Assembly: GCF_947488945.1 (NCBI RefSeq)
Contig: NZ_CANLBS010000023.1
Coordinates: 1 to 64,000 of the forward strand
Source: an uncultured Streptomyces sp.
Lineage (GTDB): Bacteria; Actinomycetota; Actinomycetes; Streptomycetales; Streptomycetaceae
Direction of reading: 5' to 3'
DNA length: 64,000 bases
Below are positions 23,788-32,480 of the stretch, in pieces. Each line of letters begins with the position of its first letter. The stretch's first letter is position 1. Under the pieces are notes generated by a model, which saw nothing but the letters and a program-made list of their open reading frames with translations, was not told the origin of the DNA and searched no databases. The position numbers were made by a program, and so were the translations under genes.

Positions 23788-24984
23788 CTACTCGACGATC
23801 TTCAGCAGCTTGTTGGCGGTGCCCGTGGTCGCGTCGGAGATCGCGTCCGCGGTGGCGCCGTCGGTCAGCGCCGCGGACACCTCGGCCGGGGTGGCGTCGG
23901 GGTGGCCGGCGAGATAGACGGCGGCCGCTCCGACGACGTGCGGGGTGGCCATCGAGGTGCCCGAGATGGTGTTGGTGCTGCTGTCGCTGTCGTTCCAGGC
24001 GGAGGTGATGTCCGAGCCGGGGGCGTAGACGTCCACCACGGAGCCGTAGTTGGAGAAGTACGACTGCGTGTCGTCCACCGTGGACGAGGCGACGGTGATG
24101 GCGTCGGGCACCCGGGAGGGGGACCCTTCGCCCGCGTCGGCGGACTCGTTGCCGGCCGCCACCGCGAAGGTGACGCCGGAGGCGATGGCCTCCTCGACCG
24201 CGGCGTCGAGGGCCGGGTCCGCGCCGCCGCCGAGACTCATGTTGGCGACCGAGGGGCCCGAGTGGTTCTCGGTGACCCAGTCGATGCCGGCGATGACCTG
24301 CTCGGTGGTGCCCGACCCGGCGTCGTCCAGGACCCGGACCGCGACGATGTCGGCGTTCTTGGCGACCCCGTACGACGACCCGGCTATGGTGCCGGCGACG
24401 TGGGTGCCGTGGCCGTTGCCGTCGTCGGCGTCGGCGTCGTCGTCCACCGCGTCGTAGCCCGAGGTGGCGCGTCCGCCGAAGTCCTCGTGCGTCACGCGGA
24501 CCCCGGTGTCGATGACGTACGCGGTGACGCCCTCGCCGCCCGCGTCCGGGTAGGTGTAGGCGTCGTCGCCGGCGGTCTCGGCCTGGTCGATCCGGTCCAG
24601 CCCCCAGGACGGCGGCGAGTCCTGGGTGGCGTCGATGTGGAACTTCTTGTTCTGGACCACCTGGGAGACGGCCGGGTCGGCGGCGAGGCGCTTGGCCTCG
24701 GTCTCCGTGAGTCCGCTGGCCGAGAAGCCGTGGAGGGCGGCCGAGTAGGAACGTTCGAGCGTGCCGCCGTACTCCTTCGCCAGCTCGGACTTGTCGGCCT
24801 CGTCGTCGAGCATCACGATGTAGCTGCCCGACACGGCGGTCGCCGCGTCCGCGCCGTAGACGGTGCCCATGGCGGGCGCGGCTCCGGCGAACGAGGTGTT
24901 GAGGAGCGTGATCCCGGCTGCCGCCGCCGTCGCGGTGATCGCCGCGGTGAGCCTGGTCCTGCGGGTGCGCTGATGAATGGTCAT
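23788..24984 (-). CDS. Secreted S8 serine protease (subtilisin/proteinase K-like)
   Basis: A 398-residue secreted pre-pro-protease. Residues 1-36 form a signal peptide ending FAGA-A. An inhibitor I9 propeptide follows (about 45-115: SYIVMLDDEADKSELAKEYG and later VVQNKKFHID). The catalytic domain has the triad in order: YVIDTGVRVTHEDF (Asp), DGNGHGTHVAGTIAG (His) and SGTSMATPHVVG (Ser), with oxyanion-hole Asn in AAGNES. It is of the proteinase K group. ATG 24984 is chosen because the signal peptide begins there with a GAGGAG site upstream. It probably serves extracellular protein degradation. It stands alone between two long non-coding gaps. Confidence 0.95.
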   Translation of the reverse strand: MTIHQRTRRTRLTAAITATAAAAGITLLNTSFAGAAPAMGTVYGADAATAVSGSYIVMLDDEADKSELAKEYGGTLERSYSAALHGFSASGLTETEAKRLAADPAVSQVVQNKKFHIDATQDSPPSWGLDRIDQAETAGDDAYTYPDAGGEGVTAYVIDTGVRVTHEDFGGRATSGYDAVDDDADADDGNGHGTHVAGTIAGSSYGVAKNADIVAVRVLDDAGSGTTEQVIAGIDWVTENHSGPSVANMSLGGGADPALDAAVEEAIASGVTFAVAAGNESADAGEGSPSRVPDAITVASSTVDDTQSYFSNYGSVVDVYAPGSDITSAWNDSDSSTNTISGTSMATPHVVGAAAVYLAGHPDATPAEVSAALTDGATADAISDATTGTANKLLKIVE

Positions 24985-25840
24985 GAAGAGGGGTCTCCTC
25001 GTCATTCTTTGTGGGGGGTTGCGCCCTCGGCGGGAAGATCTCCGGGGGCTGGCTCGAAACCCTGGCCGATTGACGCGCACAGATCAAGGCTCTCCACGGC
25101 TTCGACACACCCGCGCAAATCTTCCGCGCTTTTTCGGCCAACCTCCGACGCGCCGATCTTGAGCGGTGCCACCTCCGGCCCGAACCGGCCCGGTCCACCA
25201 GCCTTGTTGCCGCATTCCTCCACCGGGAGCTTCCTCCCGGGCACACCGGAACGGGCGTGATCAGCAAAGAGAGACGGCGTGAAATCGCCCCCACCTTTCG
25301 CCCGGACGCATGCGACACACCCGCGCTGGGCATCGGCGAGCGGGGAGACCGCGCCCACGACCGCCACCGCGTCCCCCGGTGAGCATGCGGTACGCCTCGG
25401 ACGCGCCGGCCGCGACGGGGACGTCGCAGGTGCGGCCATCAGGTTTCCGTACCTCCCTGCGCGCCCCTCGGGCAAGATCGCGCTACGGGAGCATGCGGGG
25501 GTACGGGCGGATGCGCGAAGGGGGGAAAGGCCGGGCGGAATGTCACACGGTGAGGGAGAACTCAAGCACGTCCGACGGGTGTTGTGCGGAGTGAGCGGGA
25601 CGGCCCGGGAGGCGCGGTGGAAGGCGTCCTGCGGGGTGGACGGCGGTCCGGGCGGGACCGGCTTCTCCGTCGCGACGGGCCCGAGCCACGCCCCTGTCCG
25701 GCCGGGTGACCGGGGAATCACGACGGCCGCGCCCGCGCGGCCCCCGCGCGCCCGGAGGCGTACGGAGAAGGCGCGGACACGGCCGAAGGGTCGTGCTCCG
25801 GGACGCCGGACGGACGCGGCCGCCCGGCGGTGCCGGTGTG
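24985..25840. other. 856-base gap without recognisable gene
   Basis: Between the subtilisin start and the argG stop I see no convincing gene. Open frames on both strands here lack ribosome sites, have poor composition and match nothing. A seven-bp stem with a four-base loop at 25725-25742 might help end argG. The promoter of the protease should lie in 24985-25150. Confidence 0.5.
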
Positions 25841-27292
25841 TCAGTCGGTGCCGAACTCCATGGCGGCACGGTCCAGCATCTGCTCGTCGTCGCTTCCGGC
25901 ACTGCCGCGGGAGGCGATGACCTCGGCGCCGCCCGCCGGCATGGCGCCGATCAGACCGGTCGAGGCTGCCTGGGCGGCGCCGAGCAGGGTCCGGTTGGTG
26001 TTGCCGACGACACCGAGCCCGGCGTACTGCTCCAGCTTGGCGCGCGAGTCCGCGATGTCGAGGTTGCGCATGGTGAGCTGGCCGATCCGGTCGACCGGGC
26101 CGAACGCCGAGTCCTCGGTGCGCTCCATGGAGAGCTTGTCCGGGTGGTAGCTGAAGGCGGGACCCGAGGTGTCGAGGATCGAGTAGTCCTCGCCGCGCCG
26201 CAGCCGCAGGGTGACCTCGCCGGTGATGGTGGTGCCGACCCAGCGCTGGAGCGACTCGCGGATCATCAGCGCCTGCGGGTCGAGCCAGCGGCCCTCGTAC
26301 ATGAGCCGGCCGAGGCGCCGGCCCTCGTTGTGGTACTGGGCGACCGTGTCCTCGTTGTGGATCGCGTTGACGAGCCGCTCGTACACGACGTGCAGCAGGG
26401 CCATGCCCGGGGCCTCGTAGATGCCGCGGCTCTTGGCCTCGATCACCCGGTTCTCGATCTGGTCGGACATGCCGAGCCCGTGCCGGCCGCCGATGGCGTT
26501 GGCCTCCATCACCAGGTCGACGGCGTTGGCGAACTCCTTGCCGTTGATCGTGACGGGGCGGCCCTGCTCGAAGCCGATCGTGACGTCCTCCGTCTCGATC
26601 TCGACCTCGGGGTCCCAGAACCGGACGCCCATGATCGGGTCGACGGTCTCGACACCCGTGTCGAGGTGCTCCAGGGTCTTCGCCTCGTGGGTGGCGCCCC
26701 AGATGTTGGCGTCGGTGGAGTACGCCTTCTCCGTGCTGTCGCGGTACGGGAGGTCGTGGGCGAGCAGCCACTCCGACATCTCCTTGCGGCCGCCGAGCTC
26801 GGTGACGAAGTCGGCGTCGAGCCACGGCTTGTAGATGCGCAGGTGCGGGTTGGCGAGCAGGCCGTAGCGGTAGAACCGCTCGATGTCGTTGCCCTTGAAG
26901 GTCGAGCCGTCGCCCCAGATCTGCACGCCGTCCTCGAGCATCGCGCGCACCAGCAGCGTGCCGGTGACGGCACGGCCGAGGGGCGTGGTGTTGAAGTAGG
27001 AGCGGCCGCCGGAGCGGATGTGGAACGCTCCGCACGTCAGCGCGGCCAGGCCCTCCTCGACCAGCGCGGCGCGGCAGTCGACCAGGCGCGCGATCTCGGC
27101 GCCGTACGCGGTCGCACGGCCGGGCACCGACGCGATGTCGGGCTCGTCGTACTGGCCGATGTCGGCCGTGTAGGTGCACGGGACGGCGCCCTTGTCGCGC
27201 ATCCACGCGACCGCGACGGAGGTGTCGAGACCCCCGGAGAAGGCGATGCCGACGCGTTCGCCGGTGGGCAGGGAGGTGAGAACCTTTGACAT
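25841..27292 (-). CDS. argG: Argininosuccinate synthase
   Basis: A 483-residue argininosuccinate synthase, which joins citrulline and aspartate with ATP in arginine biosynthesis. The ATP-binding SGGLDTSVA lies near residue 17, and YTADIGQYDEPD, NTTPLGRAVTGT, GDGSTFKGNDIERFYRYG and the citrulline-binding GRKEMSEWL follow. The length fits the longer ArgG class (about 450-490), not the 400-residue class; many actinomycetes have both. ATG 27292 has no Shine-Dalgarno, so initiation may be leaderless; GTG 27310 is an alternative in-frame start. A likely ArgR site overlaps the promoter region. Confidence 0.96.
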   Translation of the reverse strand: MSKVLTSLPTGERVGIAFSGGLDTSVAVAWMRDKGAVPCTYTADIGQYDEPDIASVPGRATAYGAEIARLVDCRAALVEEGLAALTCGAFHIRSGGRSYFNTTPLGRAVTGTLLVRAMLEDGVQIWGDGSTFKGNDIERFYRYGLLANPHLRIYKPWLDADFVTELGGRKEMSEWLLAHDLPYRDSTEKAYSTDANIWGATHEAKTLEHLDTGVETVDPIMGVRFWDPEVEIETEDVTIGFEQGRPVTINGKEFANAVDLVMEANAIGGRHGLGMSDQIENRVIEAKSRGIYEAPGMALLHVVYERLVNAIHNEDTVAQYHNEGRRLGRLMYEGRWLDPQALMIRESLQRWVGTTITGEVTLRLRRGEDYSILDTSGPAFSYHPDKLSMERTEDSAFGPVDRIGQLTMRNLDIADSRAKLEQYAGLGVVGNTNRTLLGAAQAASTGLIGAMPAGGAEVIASRGSAGSDDEQMLDRAAMEFGTD

Positions 27293-27301
27293 GGGAAGAG
27301 T

Positions 27302-27327
27302 ATGCATCACATCGCATGGTCATGCAA
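27302..27327. promoter_or_regulatory. ArgR operator (ARG box) candidate
   Basis: TCGCAT-GGTC-ATGCAA (27312-27327) is a near-perfect inverted repeat with a four-base spacer, and a further ATGCAT lies at 27302-27307. It is 20 to 35 bases upstream of the argG start, where ArgR would block transcription when arginine is plentiful. Streptomycete ARG boxes contain such TGCAT/ATGCA half-sites. Confidence 0.6.
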
Positions 27328-27548
27328 AATCGCTCGGTCGACTGGTCCTCCCGACCGAGCCGGCCGACAGAACGGGGCGGGGCGCGCCCCCGCCCGCGCG
27401 GTGTGGTCCCGCTCGTCCCCGCTCCTCGGACCGCCGGAGACCCGGCGCCGGGACACACCGCACCCGGCCGCCCCGGTCCCGGCAGCCCGGCGCGTACCCT
27501 GACGGCCCACGCCCCGCGCCGGGGGCGCGGCGGACGGAGAGGAACACC

Positions 27549-28295
27549 GTGCCCACCACCACGCTGAAGATCCCCACCGCGGACGGCGGGGCCGACGCCG
27601 TCGCCGCCTCCCCGGAGGGCGGCGGACGGCACCCCGGAGTGCTGCTGTACATGGACGCCTTCGGCCTGCGGCCCGCACTGGAGCGGATGGCCGAGGAACT
27701 CGCCGGGCACGGCTACTACGTGCTCGTCCCCAACGTGTTCCACCGGCACGGACCGGCGCCCGTGGTGGACCTCCCCCCGCACATCGGCAACGACGTCCGG
27801 CCCGCGGTCTTCGCCGGGATCCTCCCCCTGATGGAGGCGCACACGCCCGCGCGGGCCGAGGGTGACGCGGCCGCCTACCTCGACTTCCTCACCGCGCGCC
27901 CCGAGGTGGCCGCGGGGCCGGTCGCCGTGGTCGGCTACTGCATGGGCGCGGCGCTGGCCCTGCGCACCGCGGCGGCGCACCCCGGCCGGGTGGCGGCCGT
28001 CGCCGGCTTCCACCCGGCCGCGCTGGTCACCGACGCGCCGGACAGTCCGCACCGCCTGGTGGGGGACATGGACGCGGAGGTGTACTTCGGGCTCGCGGAG
28101 AACGACATGACGCCGGAGGCCGCCGAAGAGCTCGGCCGGGCCCTGGACGCAGCCGGCGTCACCCGGTCCATCGAGGTCTACCCCGGCACCGTGCACGGCT
28201 TCACCATGTCCGACACCGACGCCTTCGACGCCTCCGCACGCGAGCGGCACTGGGACCGCCTGCTGCCGCTGCTGGCGCGGAACCTGACCGTCTGA
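27549..28295 (+). CDS. Dienelactone hydrolase family protein
   Basis: A 248-residue alpha/beta hydrolase of the dienelactone hydrolase family. The nucleophile elbow is GYCMGAALAL, with Cys in the nucleophile place as in dienelactone hydrolase. VLLYMDAFGLRPALERMAEELA, LAENDMTPEAAEEL (Asp) and PGTVHGFTM (His) complete the triad. The GTG start at 27549 follows GAGAGGAAC. It diverges from argG and is not part of a visible aromatic-degradation cluster, so the true substrate is unknown. Confidence 0.9.
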   Translation: MPTTTLKIPTADGGADAVAASPEGGGRHPGVLLYMDAFGLRPALERMAEELAGHGYYVLVPNVFHRHGPAPVVDLPPHIGNDVRPAVFAGILPLMEAHTPARAEGDAAAYLDFLTARPEVAAGPVAVVGYCMGAALALRTAAAHPGRVAAVAGFHPAALVTDAPDSPHRLVGDMDAEVYFGLAENDMTPEAAEELGRALDAAGVTRSIEVYPGTVHGFTMSDTDAFDASARERHWDRLLPLLARNLTV

Positions 28296-28354
28296 CAGAC
28301 CCGCGCACCGGGCCCGTGCCCGCACGTCCACACCGGCGCACGGGACGCGGCCGG

Positions 28355-29644
28355 TCAGCGCTGGTAGCGGGCCAGGACCCGGTTGCCGTCGGTGACCAGG
28401 CGCTTCTTCAGGTCGCCGAGGCCGATCGCGCCGCTGTAGTACTCCTGGAGGGCCGGGGTGGCGACCTTGTCCTTCCACTCCGGATAGCCGCGCACCGACT
28501 GCGCGGGGGCGGGGCGCAGGTTCTCGGCGAGCGCGGTGCCGGTCGCCCAGCCGTTCTCGGCGGTGTGCAGCGCGGGGTCGGCCAGCGCCTTGGTGCCGGT
28601 CGGCAGCATCCAGTCGCCCTCGGCCAGCCGCACCATGTTGCGGGGGCTCAGCAGGAAGTCGAGGAAGGCGACGGCCTCCTTCTTGTGCGGGCTGTCCTCG
28701 GCGACGGAGAGGGTCTGCGGGCTGACGCCCTGGGCGGTCCCGTCACGACCGGCGGGCATCGGCAGCACCGACCACTCGAAGCCCTCGGGCGCCTGCTCGA
28801 CGACCTGCTGGCGGTAGGCGAACCCGAGCGGAACCATCGCGTACTTGCCGCCGAACAGGCCCGGCAGGGTATCGGATCCGCCCATGCCGAGGGCCGACCG
28901 GGCGGCGCTGCGGTCGGTGTTCACCTGGGCGTGGACGGTGTCCGGGACGACCCGGTCGCCCTGCTCGAAGCGGAGGTCCACCGTGCCGTCCGCGCCCCGG
29001 TGGAAGAGCTGCCCACCGTCGGAGAGGCCCATGTTGAGGGTGATCGACACGGGTTCCTTCAGGGGCCAGGCGACGCCGTACGTCCCCTTCCCGGTCAGCT
29101 TCCGGGAGACCTCGCGGAACTCCGTCCAGCTCCAGGGGCGCTCGGGGGTGGGGATGCGGACCCCGGCCTTCTTCAGCAGCCGGGTGTTGGCGATAAGGAC
29201 CTTGGGTTCCTGGAGGAACGGAACGCCGTAGATCCCCTCGTCGAACGTGGTGGTCCGCCAGGACTCCGCCGGGATGTCCGAGCGCAGCCGGTCGGGCAGC
29301 AGGGTGCGGAGGTCGGCGAGATAGCCCCCGTAGGCGAAGTCGGCGAGGTCGTCGGAGGCGTCGTGGATGATGTCGGGCGCCTCGCCGCCCTCGAACGAGG
29401 TGAGCAGTTGGTCGTGGACGCTGTCCCAGCTGCCCTGGACGTAGTCGACCTGGACGTCGGGGTGGGCGGCGTTCCACTCGGCGACGAGTTCCTTGTTGGC
29501 CTCGACGGACTCGGTCTGCCAGGCCAGCGACTGGAAGCGGAGGCGGATCGTCCCGCTGTCGTGGGGGGCGTCGCCGGACGTGCAGCCGGTGAGCAGCAGG
29601 GCGAGGGCGGCCGCCGCCGAGGCGATGCGGGCGAGCGCCCGCAT
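28355..29644 (-). CDS. Sugar ABC transporter substrate-binding lipoprotein
   Basis: A 429-residue family-1 extracellular solute-binding protein. The lipobox is LLLTGC with Cys21. The mature region has IRLRFQSLAWQTESVEANKE, WNAAHPDVQVDYVQGSWDSV, FEGGEAPDIIHDASDDLADF and GVPFLQEPKVLIANTRLLKKAG, typical of CUT1 carbohydrate importers. The ATG overlaps the permease stop (ATGA). It is unusual that it is the last gene of the operon; most such operons begin with the binding protein. The sugar cannot be predicted. Confidence 0.92.
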   Translation of the reverse strand: MRALARIASAAAALALLLTGCTSGDAPHDSGTIRLRFQSLAWQTESVEANKELVAEWNAAHPDVQVDYVQGSWDSVHDQLLTSFEGGEAPDIIHDASDDLADFAYGGYLADLRTLLPDRLRSDIPAESWRTTTFDEGIYGVPFLQEPKVLIANTRLLKKAGVRIPTPERPWSWTEFREVSRKLTGKGTYGVAWPLKEPVSITLNMGLSDGGQLFHRGADGTVDLRFEQGDRVVPDTVHAQVNTDRSAARSALGMGGSDTLPGLFGGKYAMVPLGFAYRQQVVEQAPEGFEWSVLPMPAGRDGTAQGVSPQTLSVAEDSPHKKEAVAFLDFLLSPRNMVRLAEGDWMLPTGTKALADPALHTAENGWATGTALAENLRPAPAQSVRGYPEWKDKVATPALQEYYSGAIGLGDLKKRLVTDGNRVLARYQR

Positions 29645-30483
29645 CAGCTCTTCACCGCCCCGGCCAGCATGCCGCCCGTGATCCGCCGCTGGATGACCGC
29701 GAACAGGAGCAGGGAGGGCAAGGTGGCGAGGAACGCGGCGGCGGCGAGCGGCCCGAGGTCGGCCGCGCCCTCGGCGCCGATGAAGTGGGTGAGTACGACC
29801 GGCAAGGTCTGGTTCTCCGGTGTCTTGAGCAGGACCAGGGCGAAGAAGAACTCGTTCCACGCGGTGATGAAGGCGAAGAGGGCGGTGGCGACGATGCCGG
29901 GAGCGAGCAGCGGGGCGATCACCGAGACGAGGATGCGGAGCTTGCCGGCGCCGTCGACCGAGGCGGCCTCCTCCAGTTCGGTGGGCACGGCCCGTACGTA
30001 GCCGACGAGCATCCACAGGGCGAACGGGAGCGACCAGACGACGTACACCATGATCAGCCCCCACAGGGAGTTGATCAGGTGCAGGTTCTTGAGGATCAGG
30101 AAGAGCGGGATGATCAGCAGGACGAAGGGGAACGCCTGGCTGACCACCACCCAGCCGGTGGCGAGGGCGGAGAGCCTGTTGCGGTGGCGGGCCATCACAT
30201 AGGCCATGGGCGTGGCGATGAGGACGCAGATCACTCCGGCGCAGACGGCGGCGGTCAGTGAGTTCCCCGCGGCCCGGAGCAGCGGCTGTTCCTCGAACGC
30301 CTGCCGGAAGTTCTCCAGGGTGGGGTTCTCGGGGATCCAGGTGGGGTGGAGGGAGCCCAGTTCGCGGGCGGGCTTGAAGGCGGTGGAGAGGAGCCAGAGG
30401 AACGGGAAGGCGAGGAAGACGAGGTAGCCGAGGAGGGCGGCGTACTGTCCGGCGCGGGCGGCTCGTCCGGTGCGCATGCTCAT
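29644..30483 (-). CDS. Sugar ABC permease, MalG-type
   Basis: A 279-residue permease of the carbohydrate transporter MalG/CUT1 type with six membrane helices. It opens with LLGYLVFLAFPFLWLLSTAFKP and carries the EAA loop EEAASVDGAGKLRILVSVIAPLLAPG, ending VIQRRITGGMLAGAVKS. Start and stop overlap both neighbouring genes by ATGA. It forms a heterodimeric channel with the product of 30480-31433. Confidence 0.95.
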   Translation of the reverse strand: MSMRTGRAARAGQYAALLGYLVFLAFPFLWLLSTAFKPARELGSLHPTWIPENPTLENFRQAFEEQPLLRAAGNSLTAAVCAGVICVLIATPMAYVMARHRNRLSALATGWVVVSQAFPFVLLIIPLFLILKNLHLINSLWGLIMVYVVWSLPFALWMLVGYVRAVPTELEEAASVDGAGKLRILVSVIAPLLAPGIVATALFAFITAWNEFFFALVLLKTPENQTLPVVLTHFIGAEGAADLGPLAAAAFLATLPSLLLFAVIQRRITGGMLAGAVKS

Positions 30484-31433
30484 CGGTCCTCACCTCCGCG
30501 GAGCCGGCCCACCAGGTAGAGGGCGAGGATGACGGAGATCAGGGCCACCATCACGCAGCCCATGGCGGCGGCGTAGCCGAACTGGCCGTAGCGGAAGGCC
30601 TCTTCGTAGGCGAAGAGCATCGGCAACCGGGTCCGTCCGCCGGGTCCGCCGCTGGTCAGCACGTAGACCAGGGCGAAGGAGTTGAAGTTCCAGATGAAGT
30701 TGAGGGCGGTGATGGAGAGCGCGACCGGCTTGATCGCGGGCCAGGTGACGGTGCGGAAGCGGCGCCAGGCGCCGGCGCCGTCGAGGGCGGCGGCCTCGTG
30801 GAGTTCGTGCGGGGTGTTCTGGAGTCCGGCGAGCAGGGCCACGGTGGTCTGCGGCATTCCGGCCCAGATGCCGACGACGATGACGGCGGGCAGCGCGGTC
30901 GCGAAGCCGGTGAGCCAGTCCCGGCCGTCGCCGAGGCCGAGGTCGCGGATGGTCTCGTTGAGGATGCCGGCGTCGGGGTTGTAGACGAGCCGCCACATGA
31001 TGCCGACGACCACTTCGGGCATGGCCCACGGGATGATCGCCAGTGCGCGGGCGAGCCAGAGCAGCCGGAGCTTCTGGTTGAGCAGCAGGGCGAGACCGAG
31101 TGCCAGCAGGAACTGGGGCACGGTGACGCCGACGGCCCAGAGCAGTCCGATCCGGAACGAGTCCCAGAACAGCGTGTCGTGGAGGAGGTCCTGGAAGTTG
31201 AGGGCGCCGATCCACTGGGTGGAACGGGTGCGTCCGGACTGCGCGTCGGTGAACGACAGCGCGATGCCGTAGAGCAGCGGGCCGACGCTGAGGATCAGGA
31301 TCGGGATGAGCGCGGGCAGTACGAGGAACCAGGCCGCTCTGTCCCGGGCGGCGCGGTCCGGCCGGCCGGCGGGGCCGCTCCGTCCTGTGCGCCGCTGTCC
31401 CGACCGCTCCGTCGCGGTCGCCGATGTCACCAC
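30480..31433 (-). CDS. Sugar ABC permease, MalF-type
   Basis: A 317-residue permease of the MalF/UgpA type. A 30-residue charged N-terminus precedes WFLVLPALIPILILSVGPLLYGIALSF, and the EAA loop is HEAAALDGAGAWRRFRTVTWPAIKP. Two adjacent GTG codons (31433, 31430) follow AAGGGG; either may be used. No ATPase gene is in this operon, as expected for streptomycete CUT1 importers that share MsiK. No regulator is adjacent either. Confidence 0.95.
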   Translation of the reverse strand: MVTSATATERSGQRRTGRSGPAGRPDRAARDRAAWFLVLPALIPILILSVGPLLYGIALSFTDAQSGRTRSTQWIGALNFQDLLHDTLFWDSFRIGLLWAVGVTVPQFLLALGLALLLNQKLRLLWLARALAIIPWAMPEVVVGIMWRLVYNPDAGILNETIRDLGLGDGRDWLTGFATALPAVIVVGIWAGMPQTTVALLAGLQNTPHELHEAAALDGAGAWRRFRTVTWPAIKPVALSITALNFIWNFNSFALVYVLTSGGPGGRTRLPMLFAYEEAFRYGQFGYAAAMGCVMVALISVILALYLVGRLRGGEDR

Positions 31434-31553
31434 TACGGCCCCTTGTCGTTTTGATCCGGTTCATCCCGGTCTGATCGCCTCGTCGGCCTCCGTCATCGTG
31501 CTGACGGGGGATCCGTTCGTCAAGGTGGCCTGCACGGATGCGAAAATCGCGCC

Positions 31554-32450
31554 ATGGACGAAAAGCGTGCGCGCGAGGTGCTGACCGCCGCGGGATATGC
31601 CGGAACTGTATCTTCCGATTCGGCCGGGACCAGCGGTGCGAAGCTCATCGCACTCGGCGAGAACGCGGTCTTCGCCGTCGGCGACCTGGTGGTCAAGGTC
31701 GGCCGGAACTCCACGCTCCATCCCGAACTGCACGAGCGCGCGCAGCGCGAGGTGGCCGTCGCCGGATGGCTCGCCGCGGCGGGCGTGCCCGCCGTCCGGG
31801 CCGCCGAATCCGACGTCCGCACGGCCGAGGGCCACCCCGTGACGGTGTGGCACCGGCTGCCGGATCCCGTGCGCCCGACGGAGCCCCGCGACCTGGCCCC
31901 GCTCCTGCGCCGGGTGCACGCCCTGCCGGCCCCGGACGGCTTCACCCTGCCGCGCCGCGAACTGCTCGGCGGGGTGGAGCGCTGGCTCCGGATGGCCGGC
32001 GACGCGATCGACCCCGCCGACGCCGACTACCTCCGCGCCCGGCGCGACGGCTTCGCGTCGGCTTCGGCCGCGCTCGTCCCGCACCTGACGCCCGGTCCCG
32101 TCCACGGCGACGCGCTTCCGCGCAACGTCGTGGTCGGACCGGACGGACCGGTCCTCGTCGACCTGGAGACGTTCTCCGCCGACCTGCGCGAACACGATCT
32201 GGTGGTGCTCGCGCTCTCCCGCGACCGCTACGGCCTCGACCCTGCGGCCTACGACGACTTCACGGCCGCCTACGGCTGGGACGTGCGGGAGTGGGACGGC
32301 TGCGCCGTGCTGCGCGGCGCCCGGGAGACGGCCAGCTGCGCCTGGGTCGCCCAGCACGCGCCGTCCAACCCGAAGGCGCTGGCCGAGTTCCGCCGCCGGG
32401 TGGACTCGCTGCGCGACGGCGACCCCGAGGTGCGCTGGTACCCCTTCTGA
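31554..32450 (+). CDS. Aminoglycoside phosphotransferase-family protein
   Basis: A 298-residue kinase-fold protein of the APH/choline kinase superfamily. The catalytic loop is GPVHGDALPRNVVV (H-G-D...N), followed by the metal-binding VLVDLETF. VKVGRNSTLHPELHERAQREVAVAGWL supplies the ATP-binding lysine and helix C. In streptomycetes many such proteins phosphorylate natural products or small alcohols, so antibiotic resistance should not be assumed. No Shine-Dalgarno precedes ATG 31554. It diverges from the sugar transporter and converges on an exonuclease with a 30-base gap. Confidence 0.88.
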   Translation: MDEKRAREVLTAAGYAGTVSSDSAGTSGAKLIALGENAVFAVGDLVVKVGRNSTLHPELHERAQREVAVAGWLAAAGVPAVRAAESDVRTAEGHPVTVWHRLPDPVRPTEPRDLAPLLRRVHALPAPDGFTLPRRELLGGVERWLRMAGDAIDPADADYLRARRDGFASASAALVPHLTPGPVHGDALPRNVVVGPDGPVLVDLETFSADLREHDLVVLALSRDRYGLDPAAYDDFTAAYGWDVREWDGCAVLRGARETASCAWVAQHAPSNPKALAEFRRRVDSLRDGDPEVRWYPF

Positions 32451-32480
32451 AGGAGCCCGCGACCGGCGCGGCGCGGGTGC

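Noticed and set aside
25279..25920. 213-residue plus-strand frame in the gap before argG
   Set aside because: No ribosome site, Arg/Ala-rich composition and no recognisable motif; it runs antisense into argG.
25002..28478. Very long minus-strand open frame spanning argG and beyond
   Set aside because: It is a GC-driven shadow: argG in the other minus-strand frame and the plus-strand hydrolase gene have all the family motifs, while this frame has none.
31452..31522. Two GATCCG-TTC-type similar motifs before the sugar-importer operon
   Set aside because: The copies are imperfect, in no symmetrical arrangement, and no regulator gene is nearby to support an operator.
31554..32450. Antibiotic-resistance (aminoglycoside phosphotransferase) interpretation
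   Set aside because: Only the general APH fold motifs are present; such kinases are numerous in streptomycetes and most are not resistance enzymes.
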